Part shown: positions 5,447 through 14,293 of the stretch, in pieces
Position numbering within the stretch: position 1 is the first letter of the stretch
Layout of the letters: the number at the start of each line of letters is the position of its first letter
Origin: Bacteroidales bacterium
GTDB lineage: Bacteria; Bacteroidota; Bacteroidia; Bacteroidales; UBA932
Length of the DNA stretch: 18,217 bases
Direction: 5' to 3'
Assembly: GCA_021443625.1 (NCBI GenBank)
Contig: JABUTP010000005.1
Span: forward strand, 1-18,217
Made by a program: the position numbers and the translations under genes
The notes under the pieces: generated by a model
What the model was told of the DNA's origin: nothing
What the model saw: only the letters and a program-made list of their open reading frames with translations
The model's database searches: none

Positions 5447-8400
5447 AAAGGATGCTCCGGATAGCGCTGGCCGCAGCCATCGCCTTTGTTTCTGTCGAAA
5501 TGAATGGGCAGAATACCTATAACGTTTTTGTAAACGACAAACCCCTTTCGTCTGTATTGGGTCTCATATCGGCTCAATGCGACTATAACTTTGTATATAA
5601 CAACGACTTCATTGACATTTCCCGCAGCGTCACAGTGGAGGCATCTTCCGACAGTTTCACCGAACTGCTGGAGCAGGTGTTCGCCCCGTTGGGGATCAAA
5701 TTCACCATTGTTGGAAAACAGATTGCCCTTTCCATCCCCGAACCCGACAAATCTGCCGGCACGCCACAGGCGGGGACAACCCGCATCATAACCGGCACCG
5801 TGACCGACCGCGGCTCCGATGCAATGGCGGGGGCCGAGGTGGTGATAGTGGGAAGCCGCAAGGGAACCTATTGCGACGTGGACGGCCGTTATACCATTGA
5901 AGTCCCCGACAACCCAAGCACCGAACTATCCTTCAACTTCATCGGGATGCGTCAGGTTGTGGTGGCCATCGGCAAGCGCAACGTGATTGACGTCATTATG
6001 GACAACGACAGCAACCAGCTGGAGCAGACCGTGGTGACGGGTTACCAGACTTTGTCGCGCGAGCGTTCGGCGGGAGCGTTTGCCAAAGTCGGCGGCGCCG
6101 AGGTGCGTGACCAGGCCAACATCCACGGAAACATTCTCAGGGCATTGGAGGGGAGCGTGGCGGGTCTCAACGTGTCGGAGAGTGCCGACGGTGTGAGATA
6201 TCTCATCCGCGGCGTATCCTCCATCAACGCCTCCACCGAGCCGTTGTTCATTGTGGATGGCATTGCAATGACCCACGAGCAGATGGACAAGATGGTCAAC
6301 CCCAACGATGTAGAGTCGGTAAACTTCCTCAAGGACGCCACCGCCACCTCAATCTGGGGCGCCCAGGCCGCCAACGGCGTGATTGTGGTGACCACCAAAT
6401 CGGGCAGCGGGAACGATGCCCTCAAAATTAGTTACAACGGTACTTTCACCTTCAAGGGAAAACCGGTTTACGGCTATCAGGATATGATGAGTTCCGCCGA
6501 TTTCATAACCGCCGCCACCGAGGTGTTCGACCCCCAGACATACAAGTGGAACGACATCAACACCACCATCTATGGTCTCCCCGGAGGGGTTTACCGCACG
6601 GTATATCCCCACGAGATACCCCTTTACAAATATTACAGGGGAGAGATTTCGCTCGATGAGCGGGACCGGATGCTCGGCGAACTTGCCGCAACCGACGGCC
6701 GCTCCGAATACGAAAGGTACTTTATGGGCAACAGTTTTCTTACCAACCACGCGGTTTCGTTTGCGGGCGGAAATGAGCGGAGCAATTTCTACGCTTCTCT
6801 GGAATACCAGCGGGACAAGGGGGCCTATATGGACCCTACCGACGACTACAAGGCCTTCTTCAGGGACATCTTCAAACTCTCAAAGTGGTCCACCCTCGAC
6901 ATCTCCCTTACCGCATTCCACTCCAGAGGGGAGGCACATACGGCAACAAATCTCTCTTCCCTGCCCTATGTCTCCTTTTACGATGCAGCCGGCAGCGAAA
7001 AATCGCTTACCGAATATATAATGACCCCCGAATACCAAAAGCAGGTGGAATCCCTTACCGGAATAAGTCTGCAATACAATGCCGTGTCGGACTATCTGGA
7101 CAACCGCACGGTCGAAAAGACTATGGGTCTGAACGCCAATGCCGGTCTGAAGGTAAACCTCACCAAATGGATCAACTACGAGGGGCGTTTCCAATATTCC
7201 ATAACGAGGGGAGGCAGCGAAGCCTTCCTTCCCGCCGGCTCGTTCCTGGTAAGGGAGGAGCGCTCCCAGGGAACAGATGTCGATGGAAACCAGTTCCTTC
7301 CCTCCTCCGGAGGGCACTATACTGTGGCCGACGCATCGTCCGTTTCCTATACCATCAGGAACCAGCTCAATTTTGACCATTCGTTCGGAGCGGCCAAAAA
7401 CCATTCCGTAACAGCGCTTGCGGGATTTGAAATGAGGGACAATCTGTCGGGCAGCCACTCCAGTTTCATGCGCGGCTACGATATGCAGACCATGCAGCAC
7501 ATAATCTACAACGACTATGAAATGAACACCACCGGAGTCGCCCATCCCGCCCTGCCTTCGTTCGTCTCTGCGGGCAACAATTACTTTGACCCCAACACCT
7601 ACACGCAGAGTGAGACCGAATACCGTTTCGTATCTATCTATGCAAACGGGGCATATACGCTCAACGACAAATATTCGCTCAACGCCAGCATAAGGGTGGA
7701 TCAGTCCAACCTGTTCGGCAGTGACCCGTCAGTGCAGTTCAAGCCGATATGGTCGGTGGGCGCCATCTGGAATGCCGCCAAAGAAGGTTTTATGGCAGAC
7801 AGCGCATTTGACCGGCTGAACCTGCGCGGCAGTTTCGGTTATGCCGGAAACTCTCCCAAACCCGGCGAGGGCGGCCCCTACGACATATTGTCTTCCACCT
7901 CTGACCCCGCCTACAGCCGTTTCGGCCTGGGTTATGTCATCAAAACCCCGGCCAACGCCAAGTTGACCTGGGAGAAGACCCGCACCATCAATTTCGGAGT
8001 GGATTGGGCTGTTTTGGGCAACCGGCTGTCGGGAAGCATTGACATTTATGACAAGAACACCACGAACCTTCTGTCACAGACCCCGTGCGACCCCTCCACG
8101 GGATTCGTCACAGTCCTTTCCAACGTGGGGCGGATGACCAACCGCGGCATCGAGGTTTCCATAGAGGCCGAAACCCTCCGCAGCGGTCTGTTTGCGTGGG
8201 ACACCGACTTCAACTTCACCTGGAACAGGAACAAACTGGTGGATATGTATGTGGAGCCCCCCACAACCCCTTATCTGATGATAGAATACGAATACTGGAA
8301 AGGATACCCCTACGGCACTGTTTTCGGCTATAACTGGGCCGGTCTGGACCCTGCAGACGGCATGCCGCGCGCCTACAACACCAAAGGGGAGGCAGTCCGC

Positions 8401-8964
8401 ACCCTCACCGACATTGACAGCGCCGAGGCGGTGCCCTATCTCGGCACAACCATAGCCCCCGTGTTCGGTGCGTTGGGCAACAATTTCAGATACGGCAGGT
8501 TCGATCTCAACGTCCAGTTGATATACAACTTCGGACACGTGCTCCGCAACGATGTGGGGAGGACATTCTCCTACCGTCTGGGAAGCAACCTGCACAACGA
8601 TTTCGCCAGGCGATGGCGCTCTTCAGGAGACGAGTTGAACACCGACGTTCCGGCCTATTACAGTCTGAAGAACACCTCCATCAACGAACTGGACGTGATG
8701 TACCTCTACAAATACGGCTCGCAGAACGTCCTGAGCGCGTCATACATCAAGCTCCGCGAAGTGTCGCTGGGCTACCAGTTGGGCGAGAAGGCCTGCAGGA
8801 GCATTTATGCCCGGCGGGCATCGCTAAGGCTGGCCGCCACCAACCTTGCCACCATTGCATTCAACGGGCAGGGCATCGACCCCGAATGCTTCTCTCTCTC
8901 GGGCGGGGCCAGGTCGGACAAGTTCGGTCCCGTAATAACCGCCGGTCTCAATGTTGAATTCTAA
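5443..8964 (+). CDS. SusC/RagA-family TonB-dependent outer-membrane transporter with STN signalling domain
   Basis: 1173 residues. Signal peptide to about Gln23, STN/secretin-like domain about 26-98 (YNVFVNDKPLSSVLGLISAQCDYNFVY ... LLEQVFAPLGIKFTI), carboxypeptidase-D-regulatory-like domain about 114-188 (ITGTVTDRGSDAMAGAEVVIVG..GTYCDVDGRYTIEV), then the SusC motif in the variant VVTGYQTLSRERSAGAF (197-213) and a plug about 220-320 (IRGVSSIN, PLFIVDGIAM, NPNDVESVNFLKDATATSIWGAQAANGVIVVTTKSG). The rest is a 22-strand-type beta barrel ending in a terminal Phe (LNVEF). It imports a large ligand across the outer membrane using TonB energy together with the SusD lid. The STN domain is the known hallmark of transporters that signal to FecR, matching the two genes upstream. 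Confidence 0.97.
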   Translation: MKRMLRIALAAAIAFVSVEMNGQNTYNVFVNDKPLSSVLGLISAQCDYNFVYNNDFIDISRSVTVEASSDSFTELLEQVFAPLGIKFTIVGKQIALSIPEPDKSAGTPQAGTTRIITGTVTDRGSDAMAGAEVVIVGSRKGTYCDVDGRYTIEVPDNPSTELSFNFIGMRQVVVAIGKRNVIDVIMDNDSNQLEQTVVTGYQTLSRERSAGAFAKVGGAEVRDQANIHGNILRALEGSVAGLNVSESADGVRYLIRGVSSINASTEPLFIVDGIAMTHEQMDKMVNPNDVESVNFLKDATATSIWGAQAANGVIVVTTKSGSGNDALKISYNGTFTFKGKPVYGYQDMMSSADFITAATEVFDPQTYKWNDINTTIYGLPGGVYRTVYPHEIPLYKYYRGEISLDERDRMLGELAATDGRSEYERYFMGNSFLTNHAVSFAGGNERSNFYASLEYQRDKGAYMDPTDDYKAFFRDIFKLSKWSTLDISLTAFHSRGEAHTATNLSSLPYVSFYDAAGSEKSLTEYIMTPEYQKQVESLTGISLQYNAVSDYLDNRTVEKTMGLNANAGLKVNLTKWINYEGRFQYSITRGGSEAFLPAGSFLVREERSQGTDVDGNQFLPSSGGHYTVADASSVSYTIRNQLNFDHSFGAAKNHSVTALAGFEMRDNLSGSHSSFMRGYDMQTMQHIIYNDYEMNTTGVAHPALPSFVSAGNNYFDPNTYTQSETEYRFVSIYANGAYTLNDKYSLNASIRVDQSNLFGSDPSVQFKPIWSVGAIWNAAKEGFMADSAFDRLNLRGSFGYAGNSPKPGEGGPYDILSSTSDPAYSRFGLGYVIKTPANAKLTWEKTRTINFGVDWAVLGNRLSGSIDIYDKNTTNLLSQTPCDPSTGFVTVLSNVGRMTNRGIEVSIEAETLRSGLFAWDTDFNFTWNRNKLVDMYVEPPTTPYLMIEYEYWKGYPYGTVFGYNWAGLDPADGMPRAYNTKGEAVRTLTDIDSAEAVPYLGTTIAPVFGALGNNFRYGRFDLNVQLIYNFGHVLRNDVGRTFSYRLGSNLHNDFARRWRSSGDELNTDVPAYYSLKNTSINELDVMYLYKYGSQNVLSASYIKLREVSLGYQLGEKACRSIYARRASLRLAATNLATIAFNGQGIDPECFSLSGGARSDKFGPVITAGLNVEF

Positions 8965-8976
8965 AACTTTCCGATT

Positions 8977-10389
8977 ATGAAAAAGTTGACATACACAGCA
9001 GCCGCTGCCATCATAATTCTGTCATCGCTCGTTTCCTGTGAAGACTATCTCAACGTCAAGCCCCGTGGCTATGACATCGCATCAACCACAGAGCACTACG
9101 CCGGCCTTCTGTACGGAAGCGAAAAGTATTTCCTGAAGGAATCATTCCCCTATATGTGCTTCGAAACCAGCAGTTCGGCCGAAGGGATTGAAATGGCATA
9201 CAGCCAGATAGGTTCATACGTCACCGACGCCTTCAAATGGGAGGCGGACATCTACCGTGAAGACCAGATATGCGGGGAGTGGAACAGCTTCACCACCATC
9301 CTTTACGGTGCCAACAAGGTAATCGCCGAAGTGCTTGACGCATCCAACGGCACTGAGGCGGAGCGCCTTGCCCTCCACAGCGAAGCGAGGATGCTGAGGG
9401 CATGGTGCCTCTTCATGATGTCGCAGTTCTTCGGAGAAATACCCCTCATAACCGAGGCCACCACCGACCGGATGGATTTGCCCCTGAGCACGGTGGAGGA
9501 GGTGCGGGAGTTCGTAGTTGCGGAGATGGGCGAAGCGGTGGTATCCCTCGCCGACGAGGCCGAGCACCATCTTCGCATCTTCAAAGGGTCCGGTTACGGA
9601 CTCTACGGCAAAGTCCTTTTCCAGATGGGACGCTACGAAGAAGCCGCGGCACAATTTGCCACAGCCCTGAAATGTCTCAATGAGAGCTCGCCCGCCATAG
9701 GTCTTATGGACTACAACACGATGGTCACCGAAAGCAAAGACCTCAACTACGTCACCAACAGCAACCTCAACCCCGAACTGCTCTATGCCTTCATAGGGAT
9801 GCCGCGTCTCTGGGAAGCGGTCTATGCCGGTCTTTACGGTCAGTTGCTGTTCGGTGTCAAGAACGAAATCCTGGAACTGTATTTCTATGACCGTGCCGAC
9901 ACCCGGCTCACGATGTATTCCAGTATCTCCACCGGCAACAGCGCCTACAAGACCTATTCGAAAAGCCATAAATACGCCGCTAACATTAACTGCGGCAACA
10001 TTTCCACCAACTACGCCCTTGACCTGGCCGACATTTATGTGGAATATGCAGAATGTCTGGCCCGCAGCGGCAATCTTGACAAGGCAGCCGAACTGTTGGT
10101 GGAACTGCGCCGCCACCGTATGGAACCGGGGCACGAAGCCATTCCCGCCGACGTCTCCACCAAAGACGATATGATACGGTTCGCCTTTGAGGAGGGTATG
10201 AGAGAGAGATTGGGCTTCGGCACCAGCTGGTTTGAAATGAAACGGCTGTGGAACGACCCCCTGTTCCAGGATTTGAAACAATACTATGTCCATACTGTGG
10301 GAAACGAAACCTACCGTCTTACTGAAGACCGGCTCTATATGAAAATCCCCCCGACAGTCATTGCCTGGCACCCCGAATATTCTAAATAA
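8977..10389 (+). CDS. SusD/RagB-family surface lipoprotein
   Basis: 470 residues; lipobox LVSC with lipidated Cys21, followed by EDYLNVKP, the standard SusD beginning. Helical TPR-like segments follow (NKVIAEVLDA..., RMLRAWCLFMMSQFFGEIPLI near 135-155, the canonical SusD segment). The C-terminal region has VEYAECLARSGNLDKAAELLVELRRHR (about 350-376), MIRFAFEEGMRERLGFGTSWFEMKRLW (about 396-422) and ends IPPTVIAWHPEYSK. It should close over the SusC barrel as ligand-binding lid. It starts 12 bases after the susC stop, so the two are co-transcribed. Substrate cannot be read from sequence. Confidence 0.96.
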   Translation: MKKLTYTAAAAIIILSSLVSCEDYLNVKPRGYDIASTTEHYAGLLYGSEKYFLKESFPYMCFETSSSAEGIEMAYSQIGSYVTDAFKWEADIYREDQICGEWNSFTTILYGANKVIAEVLDASNGTEAERLALHSEARMLRAWCLFMMSQFFGEIPLITEATTDRMDLPLSTVEEVREFVVAEMGEAVVSLADEAEHHLRIFKGSGYGLYGKVLFQMGRYEEAAAQFATALKCLNESSPAIGLMDYNTMVTESKDLNYVTNSNLNPELLYAFIGMPRLWEAVYAGLYGQLLFGVKNEILELYFYDRADTRLTMYSSISTGNSAYKTYSKSHKYAANINCGNISTNYALDLADIYVEYAECLARSGNLDKAAELLVELRRHRMEPGHEAIPADVSTKDDMIRFAFEEGMRERLGFGTSWFEMKRLWNDPLFQDLKQYYVHTVGNETYRLTEDRLYMKIPPTVIAWHPEYSK

Positions 10390-10403
10390 CCAAATAAAAT
10401 TTT

Positions 10404-11723
10404 ATGAAACGTTTAAGATTTTTTTCAGCCGTAATGGCCTGTGTCGCAATTTTTGCAAGTTGCGACAACACGAAGGAAGCTGATTCGATTTCGGCTTCCC
10501 CCTCCACCGTCACCTTCGAAGCCGAAGGGGGCTCAATCAACGTAGCGGTTACCACCGACAAGTATGAGGTTTCCGCAAAGCCCGAATGGGTAGTATGCAC
10601 CGCCAACGGAAAGGAACTTGTCCTTACCGCCGACATCAATCTGGTCAATGCCCCCCGCGAAGGAGTCATCAAACTCACCAGCGGCACTGCCAGCTGCGAA
10701 ATCAAGGTTTCCCAGAAACCCGGTTCCCCATATCCGGGATTCAAGGTTGCCGACAGCATCACCTACGAATACGGCGGAACACTGATTTATATGTTCATCA
10801 AGCCCAAGAGCGAGGAATACGGCGGAATGGCCTACATCGCCCTCGAAACCGAGGATGCAAAGGTTATGATGGAAGTCTTCACGGACCTCTATAAATCTGA
10901 AGAGGAAGTTGTTCTGGACCTGAAGACCTACACTTTGGGCAAAGACAGCTACGGAGACCCCATCACCCTCTATGCCGAGCCTTCGACCTATGCCGCCGGC
11001 AACATCAGCGAGGACGATGGAGATATAATGACGCTCGGTTCTTACGTCACTGTCAAGGCTTCCGGAACCGCCTATGCCATAGTTGACGGAACCCTTGAGG
11101 TAAAAGAGTCGGAAAACGGCTATATCTTCCTTCTCGACGTTACGGACAATGAAGGCAACGTTTACAAGATGGTATATGAAGGGAACGTTGAGATCAATCT
11201 TGAAGGCGCAACTTATCCTTCGGACAGCAACCACCCCGACCCCACTCAGGATATCTATGAAGCGATAATGTCCATCGGGGAAGTGGATGAAGAAAGCGGT
11301 ACCGTCACCTGCACGCTGAGCCTTCTCTCGGGTGATGACGAAAACTGCGTCATGTCCAACTTCGAACTGATATATCCCGCACCCGTCGATGAGAACAATC
11401 TCAGCGGCACATTCACTTCGGCAGAGGAAGAAGATGAGGAGGGCGAGGAAAGTGAGGAAGGAATTACCGGAAAGGTATCCCTCGGCTATATGATGGATTT
11501 CGGAGGATTCTCCATGCCTATGGGTTCATACGTAATCTACGGATTCGGTGATTATGACATTCCCGACGCATACGTTTCCACTATCCTTGAAAAGAACTCA
11601 GACGGCACATACACCATCAACGCCGCGATGATGGACAACGATGGAAAGTTCATGCACTTGTTCATGAACGTCAAAATCGCCATTACCGTGAGCAAGGAGA
11701 GCGAATACGAAGACGAGGAGTAA
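10404..11723 (+). CDS. BACON-domain lipoprotein in SusE/SusF position
   Basis: 439 residues; lipobox FASC with Cys20. Residues about 29-105 form a BACON-type beta-sandwich (ASPSTVTFEAEGGSINVAVTTDKYEVSAKPEWV ... GVIKLTSGTASCEIKVSQK). BACON domains often bind glycans or mucin or act as spacers. The rest seems to be two related beta modules: GSYVTVKASGTAYAIVDGTLEV...ENGYIFLLDVTDNEGN (from 212) and GSYVIYGFGDYDIPDAYVSTIL...SDGTYTINAAMMDNDGK (from 374). Between them is a strongly acidic run (340-352, EEEDEEGEESEEG), and the C terminus is also acidic (YEDEE). The gene starts 14 bases after the susD stop. By position it is likely a surface accessory protein that helps capture the ligand. The family of the second part is not recognised. 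Confidence 0.85.
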   Translation: MKRLRFFSAVMACVAIFASCDNTKEADSISASPSTVTFEAEGGSINVAVTTDKYEVSAKPEWVVCTANGKELVLTADINLVNAPREGVIKLTSGTASCEIKVSQKPGSPYPGFKVADSITYEYGGTLIYMFIKPKSEEYGGMAYIALETEDAKVMMEVFTDLYKSEEEVVLDLKTYTLGKDSYGDPITLYAEPSTYAAGNISEDDGDIMTLGSYVTVKASGTAYAIVDGTLEVKESENGYIFLLDVTDNEGNVYKMVYEGNVEINLEGATYPSDSNHPDPTQDIYEAIMSIGEVDEESGTVTCTLSLLSGDDENCVMSNFELIYPAPVDENNLSGTFTSAEEEDEEGEESEEGITGKVSLGYMMDFGGFSMPMGSYVIYGFGDYDIPDAYVSTILEKNSDGTYTINAAMMDNDGKFMHLFMNVKIAITVSKESEYEDEE

Positions 11724-11746
11724 TCTGAATAGTAAGACCCAGCTTT

Positions 11747-13084
11747 ATGAAAAAGACACTTACAGCATTATTTACAGCTGCACTCGTCGCTGCCGGATGC
11801 AGCGGCAACAAGGCAGGAGGTCCCGTAATCTTTGAGGGACGCTTCATCGGATACAACGGGGAGTACGTCGAGTTTTTCCTCCCCGTGGGTGACGGCACGT
11901 TCAAGGAGATGCCCATAAGGGTGGCCGAGGACGGCACATTCTGCGATACCCTGGAGTTTGAAAAGGCCGATTATGACGCCGCGCTGTTTGCCGACAGGTT
12001 CATGTTCAGAACCTCCATCGAACCCGGCAAGCACTACATTGCAGAGTTTGACCTCACCGAGGAGGGAGTTGAGACCAATTTCCGTTTTACCGGAGAGGGT
12101 GAGAAGGAAAACAGTTTCCTTGCCAGATATTGGGAAACCTTCACCTATGCCGACAGCGTAATTGATGCAAACGCCGACTGCGCAAGTTTCAATGAGTTCA
12201 TCGGCAACATCCGCTCCATTTCAGAAGGACTTCTGCAGGACCTCGCAACGGTCGGGAACAAACCTTTTGAAAAATATTACAGGAAAGACATTGCCCGTAA
12301 TGAAAGTATGTATGCCGCCATTTACCCCATCCTGCAGATAAACCGCGATGGAGAGTATCTACAGGACAGCAATTTTACAGATTATATGTCGAAACACGTT
12401 CTGGACGAGCAGACCATCTCGGTAATCTCATCCATTGCAGCGTACAGTTACGGCAGGATAAATCTTGCTGAACTGCTCAAATCGGCCCCCGACATCTGCG
12501 GGGAATCCGGCAGCCGCATCTTCATCGAGAAACTCCTCACCGATTTCGTGGGCGCCGGCAGCACCTTCCGGCTCAAACCGGCCTTCGACTATTATTGTGA
12601 GCTTTACGATGACCCAGATGAGGAACTTGTGGAGAAATGCAACAATGCCCTGACACTCTGCCCCGGAGCCATTGCCCCCGACATCGAATGTCTTGACATT
12701 GACGGCAACGTCCACCATCTGTCGGAATTCGCCGGCAAACCCCTCTACATTGACTTGTGGGCATCCTGGTGCGGCCCCTGCTGTGCAGAAATCCCCCACC
12801 TCGCCCGCCTTGTGGAGAGTCTCGGCCCCGACCCGGAGATTGTCTGCATCAGCATTTCAATAGACGAGGAGAAGGAAAGCTGGAGCGGCAAGCTCGAGAG
12901 CGACAAGCCCTTCTGGCCACAGTTCATCGCAAGCGAAGCGGGTCAGGAGAGCATTTCCAAAGTTTATGGCGTGACGGGGATTCCACGTTTTATGCTCGTT
13001 GCAGCCGACGGCACCATCGCATCGGTCAATGCCCCGCGCCCGTCTGACCCCGACATTGTCAATTCATTAAAATCGTTGTTATGA
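11747..13084 (+). CDS. TlpA-like thioredoxin-fold lipoprotein (WCGPC)
   Basis: 445 residues; lipobox VAAGC with Cys18. The N-terminal part to about 110 resembles the DUF4369-like beta domain common in Bacteroidota thiol-disulfide lipoproteins (VIFEGRFIGYNGEYVEFFLP...FTGEG), followed by a helical linker (about 120-300). The thioredoxin/AhpC-TSA domain covers about 305-445: GAIAPDIECLDIDGNVHHLSEFAGKPLYIDLWASWCGPCCAEIPHL, active site Cys342-Gly-Pro-Cys345, cis-proline in TGIPRFML (Pro413). Cys346 follows the CxxC directly. It should catalyse thiol-disulfide exchange, most likely reduction, at an outer membrane. The stop overlaps the next start by 4 bases (ATGA, 13081-13084). Confidence 0.92.
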   Translation: MKKTLTALFTAALVAAGCSGNKAGGPVIFEGRFIGYNGEYVEFFLPVGDGTFKEMPIRVAEDGTFCDTLEFEKADYDAALFADRFMFRTSIEPGKHYIAEFDLTEEGVETNFRFTGEGEKENSFLARYWETFTYADSVIDANADCASFNEFIGNIRSISEGLLQDLATVGNKPFEKYYRKDIARNESMYAAIYPILQINRDGEYLQDSNFTDYMSKHVLDEQTISVISSIAAYSYGRINLAELLKSAPDICGESGSRIFIEKLLTDFVGAGSTFRLKPAFDYYCELYDDPDEELVEKCNNALTLCPGAIAPDIECLDIDGNVHHLSEFAGKPLYIDLWASWCGPCCAEIPHLARLVESLGPDPEIVCISISIDEEKESWSGKLESDKPFWPQFIASEAGQESISKVYGVTGIPRFMLVAADGTIASVNAPRPSDPDIVNSLKSLL

Positions 13085-14175
13085 AAAGATTATTGCTTTT
13101 ATCAGTTTTGATTGCAGCCGCCGCATCGTGCACATCCCCCCAGGCGCCCATAAGCGGCCGTATTGACGGGATACAGAGTGACACCCTCTATATCGCATAT
13201 AGTGCAGATGAAGGGATCGGCATTGCCATTCTGGACACCCTTGCGCTGAGTGGCGGAAAGTTCAGCTACACTCCCCCTTCAGACGAGAGCGGTGTGTTGA
13301 TGATTTTTGACAAAGATGATTTCTGCAACTTCATGAATCTCTACTACGTGCCGGGCGAAAAGGCAGTCATCGAAGGGTCTATGGTGGATTACACCGTCAG
13401 CGGCACTCCCTTCTATGCCGACTGTGGGGAATTTCTGAAACAGATTGCCCCGCTTGAGGCAAGGCGCCACGACCTTATGAGCAGACTCGGAGAGGAAGAG
13501 AGCGACGACCTGTCGTTTGACTTCCACGGCGAAGAGAAGAAGCTCTCTCTCGAAAGGGATGCCGAAGCACTGAAATTCATCGAAGGTCACCCCGACAGCG
13601 ACTATTCCGCCTACCTTGCCACCGATATAAGCATCAAACGCTTCGAGGAGGCATATGCTCTTCTCTCCGACAAGGCCCGCGAAGGTCGGATGGCGAGACT
13701 TCTCAACGACCGCCGGATGGTTATCAAAGGGGAAGCTGAGCGTTACGAAGCGATGGGCAAAATTGTAGAAGGAGCCGAAGCTCCAGACTTCACCTTAAAA
13801 ACTTCCAATGGCGGAACTTTCACCCTTTCGGAGCAGCGGGGCAAATACGTTCTGCTCGACTTTTGGGGAACATGGTGCCATTGGTGCTGCGAAGGGATTC
13901 CCAATGTCAAAGAAATCAGCAGACGCTACAGCGACAAACTGACGGTGGTAAGTATTGACACTGGCGACACCGAGAAAGGATGGATGGACGGCATTGAGAA
14001 ATACGGAATGGACTGGATTCAGGTCTATAACTCAAAAGCCGATGCGATCGACGGCAAATATGCCGTGGAAGGATTCCCAGGATTCTATCTCATCGACCCA
14101 GAAGGCATCATCAAGATGATTTCGTTCGGCGAGCCTTACGACTTTGTGGAAGCCATCGGCAAACTGCTCGAATAA
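13081..14175 (+). CDS. Thioredoxin-fold lipoprotein with WCHWC active site
   Basis: 364 residues; lipobox AAASC with Cys17. Domain plan matches the preceding gene: N-terminal beta domain (about 22-110, ISGRIDGIQSDTLYIAY...GEKAVIEGSMVDYTVSG), helical middle (about 115-225) and a TlpA/AhpC-TSA domain (about 228-364: GAEAPDFTLKTSNGGTFTLSEQRGKYVLLDFWGTWCHWCCEGIP). The active site is Cys266-His-Trp-Cys269, then Cys270; the cis-proline is in EGFPGFYL (Pro333). The two genes thus encode a tandem diverged pair with different redox dipeptides (Gly-Pro and His-Trp), which should differ in redox potential. Last gene before the operon terminator. Confidence 0.92.
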   Translation: MKRLLLLSVLIAAAASCTSPQAPISGRIDGIQSDTLYIAYSADEGIGIAILDTLALSGGKFSYTPPSDESGVLMIFDKDDFCNFMNLYYVPGEKAVIEGSMVDYTVSGTPFYADCGEFLKQIAPLEARRHDLMSRLGEEESDDLSFDFHGEEKKLSLERDAEALKFIEGHPDSDYSAYLATDISIKRFEEAYALLSDKAREGRMARLLNDRRMVIKGEAERYEAMGKIVEGAEAPDFTLKTSNGGTFTLSEQRGKYVLLDFWGTWCHWCCEGIPNVKEISRRYSDKLTVVSIDTGDTEKGWMDGIEKYGMDWIQVYNSKADAIDGKYAVEGFPGFYLIDPEGIIKMISFGEPYDFVEAIGKLLE

Positions 14176-14204
14176 CGGTTACGACAATGTCGGAATGACA
14201 AACC

Positions 14205-14238
14205 AAAAGCAAGGGCCATCACACCCTTGCTTTTTTTT
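14205..14238 (+). terminator. Intrinsic terminator of the sigma/SusCD/thioredoxin operon
   Basis: Stem GCAAGGG (14209-14215) with CCCTTGC (14224-14230), extended by AAAA/TTTT, 8-base loop, then eight T (14231-14238). It lies 30 bases after the last thioredoxin gene stop and ends the operon. Confidence 0.9.
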
Positions 14239-14240
14239 CG

Positions 14241-14280
14241 TATCTTTACGGCTCAAACAAACTTGTTTAAACATAAGTTT
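14241..14280 (+). promoter_or_regulatory. Probable promoter and imperfect palindrome before the DUF4886 gene
   Basis: TATCTTTA (14241-14248) is one base off TAnnTTTG and begins 2 bases after the terminator T tract. Downstream, AAACTT (14259-14264) and AAGTTT (14275-14280) are inverted arms around a GTTTAAAC core (14265-14272), all inside the predicted leader of the gene starting at 14294. No -33 element at standard spacing was found. Confidence 0.35.
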
Positions 14281-14293
14281 AGCAAAACCGCTG

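Noticed and set aside
9214..10371. 385-codon open frame on the minus strand antisense to susD
   Set aside because: No domain or signal is recognisable; it is a mirror frame of a strongly biased coding sequence, and susD itself is certain. The same holds for long minus frames at 3096-4016 and 4736-5443.
14144..14293. N-terminal extension of the DUF4886 protein
   Set aside because: It would start inside the preceding gene and cross a strong terminator; the ATG at 14294 gives a clean lipoprotein signal peptide.
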